A stretch of DNA of 64,000 nucleotides from Rickettsia endosymbiont of Ceutorhynchus obstrictus (GTDB taxonomy: Bacteria; Pseudomonadota; Alphaproteobacteria; Rickettsiales; Rickettsiaceae): positions 1-64,000 of the forward strand of contig NZ_OZ032162.1 in assembly GCF_964026565.1 (NCBI RefSeq), given 5' to 3'. Position numbers and translations under genes: made by a program. Positions 54,586 to 63,368 of the stretch are shown here, piece after piece (position 1 is the stretch's first letter; each line of letters begins with the position of its first letter). The notes under the pieces are model-generated. The model had not been told where the DNA came from. It searched no databases and was given only the letters and a program-made list of their open reading frames with translations.

Positions 54586-55803
54586 TTAAGAGATAGCAGA
54601 CGATACTTCAAAGAGATTATGTAAATTACAGATTGTTTTTTCGGTATCTTGATCGTTTATCAAGAGAGAAATTTTAATTTCTGATATTTGCACCATTTTT
54701 ATTGTTATATTATCTTTTTCTAAATTAGCTAATATAGTTTCAAGTAAGCTATGATCATTTTTAATGCCGTAACCGATTATTGACACTATAGCGATTTCGA
54801 CATCAAGAACAAAATTACCTATTTGATTATTTTTCTTTAGATTAGTGAGCAAATTTTGTAAGTTATTTTTATCAGTTAAACCGGTGATGAAACTATATTG
54901 TTTTTTCGGTTCAATTTCCTGCATTAATTCGATATGGCTATTGCTTGCGGCAAGCATATTGGCGGTTTTGATAAAACTTATTGTCGGATTTTCTATTAAT
55001 ATTTTTAATAAGTTTTTATTAGACGTAATACCGGTAATTACTCTATTTTCCATAATTTTATCCTTTGAAGTAATTAATGTACCGGTTGCTTTTGAAGTGA
55101 AAGAAGAAAGAACACGCATAGGTATTTGATAGCGCTTTACTATTTCTGCCGCTCTAGGATGAAGCACCTTTGCCCCGCTTGAGGCAAATTCGAGCATTTC
55201 TTCAAAATTCAGATGATTTAATTTTTTTGCCTTGGGAACAATTCTTGGATCGGCAGTAAATACCCCTTCAACATCGGTATATATATCGCATCTATCGGCT
55301 TTCATCGCCGCAGCAATTAAAGCCGCGCTAGTATCCGAGCCGCCTCTACCTAAGGTAGATAGCCTACCCAAGTAATTTATTCCTTGAAAACCGGCAATTA
55401 CCGGAATAATGTTGAGATTTATACATTCTTTTAATAAGGATGTAGATATTGATTCGACTAAAGCTTTGCTATAATTACTATCGGTTATGATGGGTAATTG
55501 CCAAGCGAATACTGATCTAGCATTTATTTCTTCTTCCTGCAATCTTAAAGCAAGCAACGAAGAGGTAACCATTTCACCGCTACAAAGAGCAGCATCATAT
55601 TCCGCCAGTTGATTTGCATTGCTAAGATGTGATATCTCATTACACAAGGTAACTAGTTGATTTGTTACCCCTGCCATAGCGGAAACAATCACTATTACCT
55701 GATTATTTTGTGTTAGCTCAGATTTAATTATAGGAATAATTTCGTTTATTCTATTGATGTTGGCGACGGAAGTACCGCCGAATTTTTGAATTATTAAGGC
55801 CAT
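54586..55803 (-). CDS. lysC: Aspartate kinase
   Basis: LysC phosphorylates aspartate, the first step towards diaminopimelate for peptidoglycan. IIQKFGGTSVANINRINEII, then IVIVSAMAGVTNQL, LGRGGSDTSAALIAAAMKAD, CDIYTDVEGVFTADPRIVPK and two ACT domains (about 265-405) are present. The length of 405 is normal. The ACT domains imply feedback control. Its end is overlapped by a repeat-rich spacer. Confidence 0.94.
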   Translation of the reverse strand: MALIIQKFGGTSVANINRINEIIPIIKSELTQNNQVIVIVSAMAGVTNQLVTLCNEISHLSNANQLAEYDAALCSGEMVTSSLLALRLQEEEINARSVFAWQLPIITDSNYSKALVESISTSLLKECINLNIIPVIAGFQGINYLGRLSTLGRGGSDTSAALIAAAMKADRCDIYTDVEGVFTADPRIVPKAKKLNHLNFEEMLEFASSGAKVLHPRAAEIVKRYQIPMRVLSSFTSKATGTLITSKDKIMENRVITGITSNKNLLKILIENPTISFIKTANMLAASNSHIELMQEIEPKKQYSFITGLTDKNNLQNLLTNLKKNNQIGNFVLDVEIAIVSIIGYGIKNDHSLLETILANLEKDNITIKMVQISEIKISLLINDQDTEKTICNLHNLFEVSSAIS

Positions 55804-56141
55804 AAATTATAAAAGCCTTGTTATTGAGGGGAAGGCGTTATTGTACATAGACTTTAATTTAGGGAATAATCTCTGAAGATGTCATTCCCGTGAGGTAATG
55901 GCTTTGTTGCATGGCTCAAATTTTCGATGTCATTCCTAGCTGCGGCGCATGGGTGTCAACTTAAGGAGCAAAAACGTAAGTCCGTCATTGTGAGGAGGAA
56001 CGCAGTTCAGAGCGGCAATCCAGAAAATAATAATTTCCATAGCATTTCTTGTTATTTTTTTCCTAGATTGCTGCGCTCCTTCCAGTCGCAGCTTTGTTGC
56101 ATGGCTCAATAAAAGCAGCAGTATGTCATTCTAGCTAAAAG

Positions 56142-56287
56142 CCATAACTGTCCGAAGTTAAAAAATTAAGATTATTAAATAGTACTTTTTTTGCCGTTAA
56201 TGCTAAAAATACTACTATTTTGATATATAATAGAGTGAAAAACTCAAACAGTTTCTCTATTTATTTTTCAACTTCGGACAGTTATGG
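56142..56287. mobile_element. MITE-C (146 bp)
   Basis: Inverted ends CCATAACTGTCCGAAGTT and its complement enclose an AT-rich interior (ATTAAATAGTACTTTTTTTG). CTAAAAG is duplicated on both sides (56135-56141 and 56288-56294), splitting a GTCATTCTAGCTAAAAGCGGG palindrome. It is non-coding, with one copy in the window. Confidence 0.75.
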
Positions 56288-56483
56288 CTAAAAGCGGGAA
56301 TCCAGAAAAAACACCCAAAATAAACAAAATTATATAAAAATTTACTATATAATTCGCTTAAACATTTTCTAGATTCCCGCTTTTAGCTAGAATGACATCG
56401 AAAATTCGAGCCATCCAACAAAGCCGGCTTGACCACGGCATCCAGTCTTTTACTAAGATTTTTTCTGGATACCGTGGTCAAGC

Positions 56484-56669
56484 CCACTACTGTACGAACG
56501 TTGAAAAAAGGCTGTGTCATGCCGTGACTTGATCACGGCATCCAGGAAAATAAAGCCATATTAGACTTATTTTAGAATCTTTTTATGATATTATAAGCTG
56601 GATTCCGTGGTCGTAGCCACGGAATGACAGAATTTTTACCTCTTTATTTAAACGTTCGTACAGTAGTGG
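56484..56669 (-). mobile_element. MITE-A copy 2 (186 bp)
   Basis: Same element as at 1137, reversed. The 7-bp duplication GTCAAGC lies at 56477-56483 and 56670-56676, splitting a CCGTGGTCAAGCCACGG palindrome. Interior sequence appears identical to copies 1 and 4. Confidence 0.88.
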
Positions 56670-56769
56670 GTCAAGCCACGGTATGACACCATACTTGTAT
56701 AACCATAATACGGTAAATTATGAGCCATGCAACAATGCCTACAGCGGCTCGCAATGACGATTTGAGTAC

Positions 56770-57033
56770 CTACGCACTTACTTTTGCTTCTTTAACATTA
56801 ACAAATTTTTGATCTTTCTTAGTTACAAATTCAACCAAGCCTTCTATCAACGCAAAGATAGTGTGATCCTTACCAAGACCGACATTTTTTCCGGGATGAA
56901 TTTTTGTACCGCGTTGCCTGACAATAATATTACCGGGTACTACATATTGACCGTCTGCTTTTTTTGCTCCTAGCCTTCGTCCGGCTGAATCTCTTCCGTT
57001 CCTAGAACTACCGCCAGCTTTTTTGGTTGCCAT
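56770..57033 (-). CDS. rpmA: Ribosomal protein bL27
   Basis: The 87-residue protein MATKKAGGSSRNGRDSAGRR, then GAKKADGQYVVPGNIIVRQR, is classic L27, a 50S protein near the peptidyl-transferase centre. It is downstream of rplU on the same strand, but the pair is split by MITE-B. The N-terminal AGGSSRNG region is normal. Confidence 0.97.
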   Translation of the reverse strand: MATKKAGGSSRNGRDSAGRRLGAKKADGQYVVPGNIIVRQRGTKIHPGKNVGLGKDHTIFALIEGLVEFVTKKDQKFVNVKEAKVSA

Positions 57034-57055
57034 TTTATAATTCCTTTATTGTCTA

Positions 57056-57214
57056 GACTCTGTAAATATTTCTAAAATAACATAATTTTGGCTCTTTTTT
57101 GCTGCAAATTATAAGATTTTTTTGAAATAAGAATAACTATTCCTACAAAAATCTTATTAATTTTCGCTAAAAAATACCTCAAAATATAAATTAATTAGAA
57201 ATGTTCACAGAGTC
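57056..57214. mobile_element. MITE-B copy 2 (159 bp), between rplU and rpmA
   Basis: Ends GACTCTGTAAATATTTCT and AGAAATGTTCACAGAGTC; TA on each side. The interior shares GCAAATTATAAGATTTTTTT and AAATCTTATTAATTTTCG with copy 1 at 33245 but differs at scattered positions. It separates two genes that are normally a few dozen bases apart. Confidence 0.7.
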
Positions 57215-57219
57215 TAGTA

Positions 57220-57537
57220 TTATTGTTTAGTAATATCTAATATTTTTAACTCTGTTAATTCCTGTCTGTGACCGGCTTTACGACGATAATTTTTCCTACG
57301 CTTTTTCTTAAAGACGATAATTTTATTATCTTTAAATTGATTGGTAATCTCAGCGGTAACAACCGCCCCTTTTACCATTGGAGTACCGATAAAAGACGGT
57401 TTCGAGTTTTCACCTATCATCAAAACTTGATCAAGACTGATTTTAGCACCAAGCTCTCCTTCAATCTTTTCTACTTTGATGATACTGTTTGTACCTACTT
57501 TATATTGTTTTCCACCTGCTTTTATGACTGCGAACAT
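57220..57537 (-). CDS. rplU: Ribosomal protein bL21
   Basis: The 105-residue protein MFAVIKAGGKQYKVGTNSII, then KVEKIEGELGAKISLDQVLM, with the C-terminal KKRRKNYRRKAGHRQELTEL, is L21 of the 50S subunit. Its stop codon lies six bases from MITE-B. Expression of rpmA must therefore read through that element or start within it. Confidence 0.97.
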   Translation of the reverse strand: MFAVIKAGGKQYKVGTNSIIKVEKIEGELGAKISLDQVLMIGENSKPSFIGTPMVKGAVVTAEITNQFKDNKIIVFKKKRRKNYRRKAGHRQELTELKILDITKQ

Positions 57538-57641
57538 GAAAAATATCTCTTTAAAAAATTATAAACACTTGCGATATCATATTATTATATTAAAAATTAG
57601 TCAATAGAAACTATTATGTGAATGTAATATAGTAGTTTAAT

Positions 57642-57827
57642 CCACTACTGTACGAACGTTTAAATAAAGAGGTAAAAATTCTGTCATTCCGTGGCTACGA
57701 CCACGGAATCCAGCTTATAATATCATAAAAAGATTCTAAAATAAGTCTAATATGGCTTTATTTTCCTGGATGCCGTGATCAAGTCACGGCATGACACAGC
57801 CTTTTTTCAACGTTCGTATAGTAGTGA
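57642..57827 (+). mobile_element. MITE-A copy 3 (186 bp)
   Basis: Same orientation as copy 1, in the gap between rplU and lgt. The duplication here is GTTTAAT (57635-57641 and 57828-57834), a different target from the other three copies, which confirms the ends. Two bases differ in the right inverted repeat (CGTATAGTAGTGA). Confidence 0.88.
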
Positions 57828-57909
57828 GTTTAATCGCAGTTGATGACATCGGAAATTCGAGTCATGCAACAACGCCCCTAATACCGGAAAAGTAAGAATC
57901 GGATACCGG

Positions 57910-58698
57910 TCAAGCTACGGTACGACAGCCCTTCAATTTAACCAAATATATACCCAATAACAACATAGGCAGTGATAAAATCTGACCCATAGTTAGGGTA
58001 TCAAAAATAAAGCCGATTTGTATATCGGGTTCTCGAAAAGTTTCGATAATTATTCGGAAAATAGAGTAAAATACCAAATATATTCCAAAAGTTAAACCGG
58101 ATCGTTTAATAGTTTGATATTTAAATACTAAGCATGCTAAAATAAGGAATAATACTAAACCTTCAAAAAATGCTTCGTACAATTGGCTAGGGTGACGTGG
58201 TCGTAAATCACTATTCGGGAAAATCATCCCGAAAGAAGAGCTAGTTACTCGACCGTATAATTCACCGTTAATAAAATTGGCAATTCTACCGAAAAATAAA
58301 CCGATCGGCGCAGCGCTTGATATAATATCTGCAAGGCTTAAAAGGTTAATATTATGCTTTTTACAGAAAAAATAAGCAGAAATTATAAGACCGATAAGAC
58401 CGCCGTGAAAGGACATTCCGCCTTCATAGGTTTTTAAAATTTCAATCGGGTTTGTTAAATATTTGTAAGGGTTATATAATAAAACATAGCCTATTCTGCC
58501 GCCGACTATTATTCCGATAATAGCCCAGCTAATAAAATCCTCCAAATTCTTTTTGGTAATTGAAAGGTTAAATTTTTCTATAATTTTACTCGCATACCGC
58601 CAACCGAGCAAAATACCCGTAACGTAAGAAAGTGAATACCAAGAAACGGCAAGCGGTCCTATAGAAAAAATAATAGGGTCAATATTCGGGAAAACCAT
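57910..58698 (-). CDS. lgt: Prolipoprotein diacylglyceryl transferase
   Basis: Lgt adds diacylglycerol to the lipobox Cys of prolipoproteins in the inner membrane. The protein has seven membrane segments; GGRIGYVLLYNPYKY, FHGGLIGL and FFGRIANFINGELYGRVT are the conserved active-site segments. The length of 262 is normal. It stands alone among repeats. Confidence 0.95.
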   Translation of the reverse strand: MVFPNIDPIIFSIGPLAVSWYSLSYVTGILLGWRYASKIIEKFNLSITKKNLEDFISWAIIGIIVGGRIGYVLLYNPYKYLTNPIEILKTYEGGMSFHGGLIGLIISAYFFCKKHNINLLSLADIISSAAPIGLFFGRIANFINGELYGRVTSSSFGMIFPNSDLRPRHPSQLYEAFFEGLVLFLILACLVFKYQTIKRSGLTFGIYLVFYSIFRIIIETFREPDIQIGFIFDTLTMGQILSLPMLLLGIYLVKLKGCRTVA

Positions 58699-58764
58699 AT
58701 AAAAAGAATATTTTTGTTGATAAGCATAAAATTTTTAGTCAAGATGTATATTTTGTAAATGGTT

Positions 58765-58930
58765 CGATGTCATTCTAGCTAAAGGCGGGAATCCATTCTT
58801 GTCATGCTGAACTTGTTTCAGCATCTATTAAAAGATATCCCGAAATAAATTCGGAATGACGCACAAAATGGATTCCCGCCTTTAGCTAGAATGACATCGG
58901 AAATTCGAGCCGTACAGCAACACCATTCAA
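58765..58930. repeat. CATTCTAGCTAAAGGCGGG palindrome between lgt and mscS
   Basis: GTCATTCTAGCTAAAGGCGG and CCGCCTTTAGCTAGAATGAC enclose GTCATGCTGAACTTGTTTCAG / CCGAAATAAATTCGG. A degenerate closing arm GAGCCGTACAGCAACACC follows. This is an uninterrupted relative of the target split at 60170. Confidence 0.75.
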
Positions 58931-58969
58931 GTTAACCAAATATATAACCATAATAATAATGGGGGGAAT

Positions 58970-60148
58970 ATGCAATATCTAATAGATTTATATAATAGAC
59001 TTAGTGCTGAAATTATAATGCTGATCATTATGTTATTGTCTCTTATTCCCTTAGTTTTATTTATTCAAAAACTGGTTTTTGCACCTATTAAAAATTACAT
59101 GGCTAAGCATCATTATGATGATTATGAAAAAATATTAAGAAAATATTCCATATTTCGCTATTTATTACATAGTTTACTTGGAATTTATTTTATATTTTGG
59201 GGTAATATTTTCAAGCCGAGTTCCTTTGGTTCGCACGTATTAATTAATATTAAAGATACCGTAGTAATCTTATATACTAGTATATCTTTAACGATGTTAC
59301 TATTATCTATTACCGATGCTGCTGCCGATCTTTATCAACATAAAATTAAAGCTGTTTCTAAAAACGCTCCGCTTAGCTTATATTTCCAAATATTAAAAAT
59401 TATGGTAATAGCTATAGCGATTATCGTAACTATTTCTTATCTTTTAAATATTTCTCTGAGGACGTTTTTAACAAGCTTAGGCGCAGCGGCGGCTTTATTA
59501 ACATTTGTCTTTAAAGATACCGTTTTAGGATTACTCGCTAGCCTGCAACTGACTAGTCAAGGTATAATTCATATCGGTGATTGGATACGTGTCGGTGATA
59601 TTGAAGGGACTGTTGAGAAAATTACTATTTCCGTGGTAAGTATCAGGAATTTCGACCAATCTATCTCGACGATTCCCACTTATAATATTGTAAATACCAA
59701 TGTGACGAATTACCGCGGAATCAGTGAAGCGGGGGCCAGAAGGGTTCAAAGAGTTCTTAATATTAATATGACAACTATTAATTTTTGTGATGCTACTTTT
59801 TTAAAAGAATTAAAAAAATCGCTGTATCTTTCAAAAAATGTAATTAATAATATTAATTTTGATAATGAAAATAAAGACTTAACTAATCTCAAACTATTTA
59901 AATTATACATACAAGAATATTTGAAAAATAACCCTGCCGTATATCAAGAAGGTTTTACTTTTTTAGTAAGACAGCTTGCTCCGACAATTAACGGTTTACC
60001 GATAGAGATATATATTTTCGTTAAAGAGGTCGGTATGGTCGGGTATGAAAATATACAGGGCGATATTTTTGAACATTTAATTTCTATATTACCGGAATTT
60101 AAATTAACAATATTCCAAAATATAGGTATTGTACAAAATGTGATTTAG
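58970..60148 (+). CDS. Mechanosensitive channel of the MscS family
   Basis: The 392-residue protein has about five membrane segments in its first 215 residues, including the pore-lining TM3 region ISLRTFLTSLGAAAALLTFV, FKDTVLGLLASLQLT. The MscS beta domain follows (GDWIRVGDIEGTVEKITISV, VSIRNFDQSISTIPTYNIVN) and a C-terminal alpha-beta domain. It is nearest in layout to the YbdG type of osmotic-stress channels. GGGGGGAA-like sequence precedes the ATG. Confidence 0.9.
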   Translation: MQYLIDLYNRLSAEIIMLIIMLLSLIPLVLFIQKLVFAPIKNYMAKHHYDDYEKILRKYSIFRYLLHSLLGIYFIFWGNIFKPSSFGSHVLINIKDTVVILYTSISLTMLLLSITDAAADLYQHKIKAVSKNAPLSLYFQILKIMVIAIAIIVTISYLLNISLRTFLTSLGAAAALLTFVFKDTVLGLLASLQLTSQGIIHIGDWIRVGDIEGTVEKITISVVSIRNFDQSISTIPTYNIVNTNVTNYRGISEAGARRVQRVLNINMTTINFCDATFLKELKKSLYLSKNVINNINFDNENKDLTNLKLFKLYIQEYLKNNPAVYQEGFTFLVRQLAPTINGLPIEIYIFVKEVGMVGYENIQGDIFEHLISILPEFKLTIFQNIGIVQNVI

Positions 60149-60178
60149 AATCTTATAATGTCATTCCTAGCTAAAGGC

Positions 60179-60548
60179 GGTGTTGTTGCATGGATGGTTA
60201 AAATCGCTTAAAACTTGTCATACCGTGGCTTGACCCACTACTGTACGAACGTTGAAAAAAGGCTGTGTCATGCCGTGACTTGATCACGGCATCCAGGAAA
60301 ATAAAGCCATATTAGACTTATTTTAGAATCTTTTTATGATATTATAAGCTGGATTCCGTGGTCGTAGCCACGGAATGACAGAATTTTTACCTCTTTATTT
60401 AAACGTTCGTACAGTAGTGGGCTTGACCACGGTATCCAGAAAAAATTAAAAAGCCTGACTGGATGCCGTGGTCAAGCCACGGCATGACATCGCGGTACTT
60501 TTAAAGAATACCCAAAATATAGCAATTTTCGATCCATGCAACAAAGCC
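60179..60548. mobile_element. IS903-type-ended composite carrying MITE-A
   Basis: Ends GGTGTTGTTGCATGG and GGCTTTGTTGCATGG (complement) are bordered by a perfect 9-bp duplication GCTAAAGGC (60170-60178 and 60549-60557), inside a CATTCCTAGCTAAAGGCGGG palindrome. Without the nested MITE-A and its 7-bp repeat it is about 177 bp. It encodes no protein. The ends and duplication size resemble the IS903 group of the IS5 family (from general knowledge of that group). Confidence 0.75.
60235..60420 (-). mobile_element. MITE-A copy 4 (186 bp)
   Basis: Same element, reversed orientation, with duplication GCTTGAC (60228-60234 and 60421-60427). It splits a TACCGTGGCTTGACCACGG palindrome that is itself the core of the surrounding composite. 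Confidence 0.9.
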
Positions 60549-60700
60549 GCTAAAGGCGGGAATCCAGAAAATTATAGTAATCCTGAATTTATTTCAGGAT
60601 ATCTTTTAATAGATGCTGAAACAAGTCCAAGATGACAAGGAAAAGTCTGGATTCCCGCCTGCGCGGGAATGACATACGGCACTTTTTTAGAGCCATACAA
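60549..60700. repeat. Right half of the split palindrome, with inner repeat
   Basis: GCTAAAGGCGGGAATCCAG, then CCTGAATTTATTTCAGG and GATGCTGAAACAAG, then CTGGATTCCCGCCTGCGCGG, GAATGAC and GAGCCATACAACAAACGC. The remaining about 120 bases before yidC are plain AT-rich spacer. Confidence 0.7.
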
Positions 60701-60819
60701 CAAACGCTAATGCTTTGTGAGAATGACATGAAAGTAATTAATTGTAAATCTCTTGATTATTTTATATAAATCCTATAAAACTCAATACCACTAAAATATT
60801 GAAAAATTAAGACTTTATA

Positions 60820-62499
60820 ATGAATCATAATATAATTAATCTTATAGCGGCAGTTGTATTGTCCTTAAGTATTATTTTCGGCTGGCAGTATTTTTATACG
60901 GCACCACAAGCAAAAAAGCTTCGACAACAAGAGGCTTATACCAAAAAAGTAGAGAATTTAAAGAAACAACAGGTAAGCTTGATAAAGTCGGAGTCTAAAA
61001 CTGAAGAGGTAAATCTAGACCAGCGTATTAAAATAGAATCAAGTTCGCTTAACGGCTCTATTTCCTTAAAAGGGCTGCGGTTTGATGATTTAATTTTGCG
61101 TAAATATAAGCAAGATTTATCAAAAGATAGCCCCGAAGTAGTGCTATTTTCGCCTGCTAACACGGAAAATGCTTATTTTGTTGAAATGGGTTGGGTGAGT
61201 AACTTATCAACCGTAGATTTGCCGAATAGCGAAACTATTTGGCGTAGCGATAGTAATCTACTTACTCCGACAAATCCGATTAATTTATTTTGGGTAAATG
61301 AGGATGATGTTAAATTTTTAGTTACTATTAGCTTAGATGATAATTATTTATTTAATATAGAACAAACTATAGTTAATAACAGTGACAAGGATATTCCCGT
61401 TCAATCTTACGGTTTAATTAACCGTAAATATATTTCGTCCGAAAAAGCCGTTAATATATTACATCAAGGTCCGATCGGTTGTATTAATGGAAATCTTGAA
61501 GAATATTCTTACGATACTATTAAAGATAAGAAGAGCGAAAAATTTGCTACCTCGATTGTTGATTGGATAGGTATTACCGATAAATATTGGCTTGCTTCTT
61601 TAATTCCGGATAAAATAAATCAATATAGTTCTAACTTTAATTATGCTGCCAAGCAAGGAGTGGAGAGATTCCAGGTAGACTTTATTTCATCCATGCAAAT
61701 TATAAAGCCCGGACAAAATTTTACTATTTCTCAAAAACTTTTTGCCGGTGCAAAAAAAGTTGATTTACTTGATAAATATGAAAAGCAATATAACATCAAA
61801 CTTTTTGATAGAGCTATTGATTTCGGTTGGTTTTATATTATCACTAAGCCGGTTTTCTATGCGATGAATTTTTTCTACCGTTATGTAGGTAATTTCGGTA
61901 TTAGTATATTAATCGTGACGGTGCTTATTAAGCTGTTAATGTTTACTTTGGCTAATAAATCATATCGTTCAATGAAGAAAATGAAGAATTTACAGCCGGA
62001 GATTGAACGTATAAAAGGCTTATATAGTGAGGATAAAGTCCGCTTAAATCAAGAAATTATGACTCTATATAAAAAAGAAAAAGTAAATCCGGTAGCCGGG
62101 TGTTTACCGATACTTGTTCAAATTCCGGTATTTTTCTCGATATATAAAGTATTATATGTAACTATTGAGATGCGTCATGCACCGTTTTACGGTTGGATTA
62201 AGGATTTATCGGCACCTGATCCTACCACGATTTTTAATTTATTCGGTTTAATACCGTTTTCCCCCCCTAGCTTCCTAATGATTGGAGCGTGGCCTATTTT
62301 GATGGCTATAACTATGTTCTTGCAGCAAAGAATGAGTCCTGAGCCGGCTGATCCCGTTCAAGCTCAAGTAATGAAGTTTATGCCGTTAATCTTTCTAGTA
62401 ATGTTTAGCAGTTTTCCGGCAGGACTATTAATTTATTGGTCTTGGAATAATATTTTATCTATAATTCAGCAATATTATATTAATAGGCTGGATAAGTAG
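60820..62499 (+). CDS. yidC: Membrane protein insertase YidC
   Basis: YidC inserts and folds inner-membrane proteins alone or with Sec. An N-terminal membrane segment (about 5-23), a large periplasmic beta domain (about 60-340) and the conserved 60KD_IMP domain (GNFGISILIVTVLIKLLMFT, SYRSMKKMKNLQPEIERIKG, NPVAGCLPILVQIPVFFSIY, FPAGLLIYWSWNNILSIIQQ) are present. The length of 559 is normal. Its usual partners (rpmH, rnpA) are not adjacent. Confidence 0.96.
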   Translation: MNHNIINLIAAVVLSLSIIFGWQYFYTAPQAKKLRQQEAYTKKVENLKKQQVSLIKSESKTEEVNLDQRIKIESSSLNGSISLKGLRFDDLILRKYKQDLSKDSPEVVLFSPANTENAYFVEMGWVSNLSTVDLPNSETIWRSDSNLLTPTNPINLFWVNEDDVKFLVTISLDDNYLFNIEQTIVNNSDKDIPVQSYGLINRKYISSEKAVNILHQGPIGCINGNLEEYSYDTIKDKKSEKFATSIVDWIGITDKYWLASLIPDKINQYSSNFNYAAKQGVERFQVDFISSMQIIKPGQNFTISQKLFAGAKKVDLLDKYEKQYNIKLFDRAIDFGWFYIITKPVFYAMNFFYRYVGNFGISILIVTVLIKLLMFTLANKSYRSMKKMKNLQPEIERIKGLYSEDKVRLNQEIMTLYKKEKVNPVAGCLPILVQIPVFFSIYKVLYVTIEMRHAPFYGWIKDLSAPDPTTIFNLFGLIPFSPPSFLMIGAWPILMAITMFLQQRMSPEPADPVQAQVMKFMPLIFLVMFSSFPAGLLIYWSWNNILSIIQQYYINRLDK

Positions 62500-62548
62500 T
62501 TTTGCATGCGATAGGTGGGTGCATGATATCAATTTAAGAAGAAACACC

Positions 62549-62731
62549 GGCGTTGTTGCATGGCTCGAATTTTCGATGTCATTCCCGCGCAGGCGGGAAT
62601 CCAGAAAAGTATTTAAGCGAATTATATAGTAAATTTTTATATAAGTTTGTTTATTTTAAGTGTTTTTTCTGGATTCCCGCTTTTAGCTAGAATGACATAC
62701 TGCTGCTTTTATCGAGCCATGCAATAATGCC
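62549..62731. repeat. GGCGTTGTTGCATGGCTC composite before pgsA
   Basis: GGCGTTGTTGCATGGCTCG to CGAGCCATGCAATAATGCC (183 bp), with GTCATTCCCGCGCAGGCGGG and CTGGATTCCCGCTTTTAGCT arms around TTAAGCGAATTATATAG. No target duplication is visible at this copy. Confidence 0.7.
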
Positions 62732-62805
62732 TGTGCCTCCTCGCAATGACGATTATTTGTAACGATAATAACCTTAAACATTTTATGACAAATAAAAATT
62801 ATTAG

Positions 62806-63354
62806 TTGATGAAAATTGATAAAAATTTACCGAATTATCTGACGATAGCTAGAATTATCGTCATTCCGGTTATTGTAATGACTTTTTATCTAGATCATCC
62901 CTTTGCTCATAGGCTTGGGGCAGTATTATTTATTTTAGCCAGTATTACCGATTTTTTTGACGGGTATATAGCAAGAAAATTTAATTTAGTTTCAAATTTC
63001 GGTAGGATGTTCGATCCTGTAGCAGACAAAATATTAGTCGGCTGCGTTATTATAATGTTATTAAAAAAAGATATGGTAGGAGAAATACCTTGCTTACTAA
63101 TTTTAGCTAGGGAATTCTTAGTTAGCGGTTTACGGGAGTTTTTAGCCTTAGTTAAAGTAAGCGTTCCGGTATCAAGGCTTGCTAAGGTGAAAACATTTTT
63201 GCAGATGTTTGCTTTGTCGATATTAATACTGGGGTCAAAAGGTTCCGGTATTGCTTATTTGGATTTATTCGGAGAAATAATTTTATGGATTGCTGCTTTT
63301 TTAACAATTATAACCGGTTATTCTTATTTTAAGGCGTGTAGTAAATATTTTTAA
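62806..63354 (+). CDS. pgsA: CDP-diacylglycerol-glycerol-3-phosphate phosphatidyltransferase
   Basis: PgsA makes phosphatidylglycerophosphate, the precursor of phosphatidylglycerol and cardiolipin. The family motif DG-xx-AR-x8-G-xxx-D-xxx-D is complete: DGYIARKFNLVSNFGRMFDP, VAD. Four to five membrane segments; 182 residues, normal. The ATG follows TTAGTTG with no strong ribosome site. The next gene starts 14 bases later. Confidence 0.95.
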   Translation: MMKIDKNLPNYLTIARIIVIPVIVMTFYLDHPFAHRLGAVLFILASITDFFDGYIARKFNLVSNFGRMFDPVADKILVGCVIIMLLKKDMVGEIPCLLILAREFLVSGLREFLALVKVSVPVSRLAKVKTFLQMFALSILILGSKGSGIAYLDLFGEIILWIAAFLTIITGYSYFKACSKYF

Positions 63355-63368
63355 ATGAGGGTTATGTT

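Larger units (their letters stand above)
55880..56745. repeat. Dense nested repeats between lysC and rpmA
   Basis: In 966 gene-free bases there are three GGCTTTGTTGCATGGCTC-like arms (55905, 56093 and complementary ones at 56408, 56720), CGTCATTGTGAGGAGG...CAGTCGCAG and CATTCTAGCTAAAAG palindromes. MITE-C (56142) and MITE-A copy 2 (56484) are both inside other palindromes. Confidence 0.75.
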
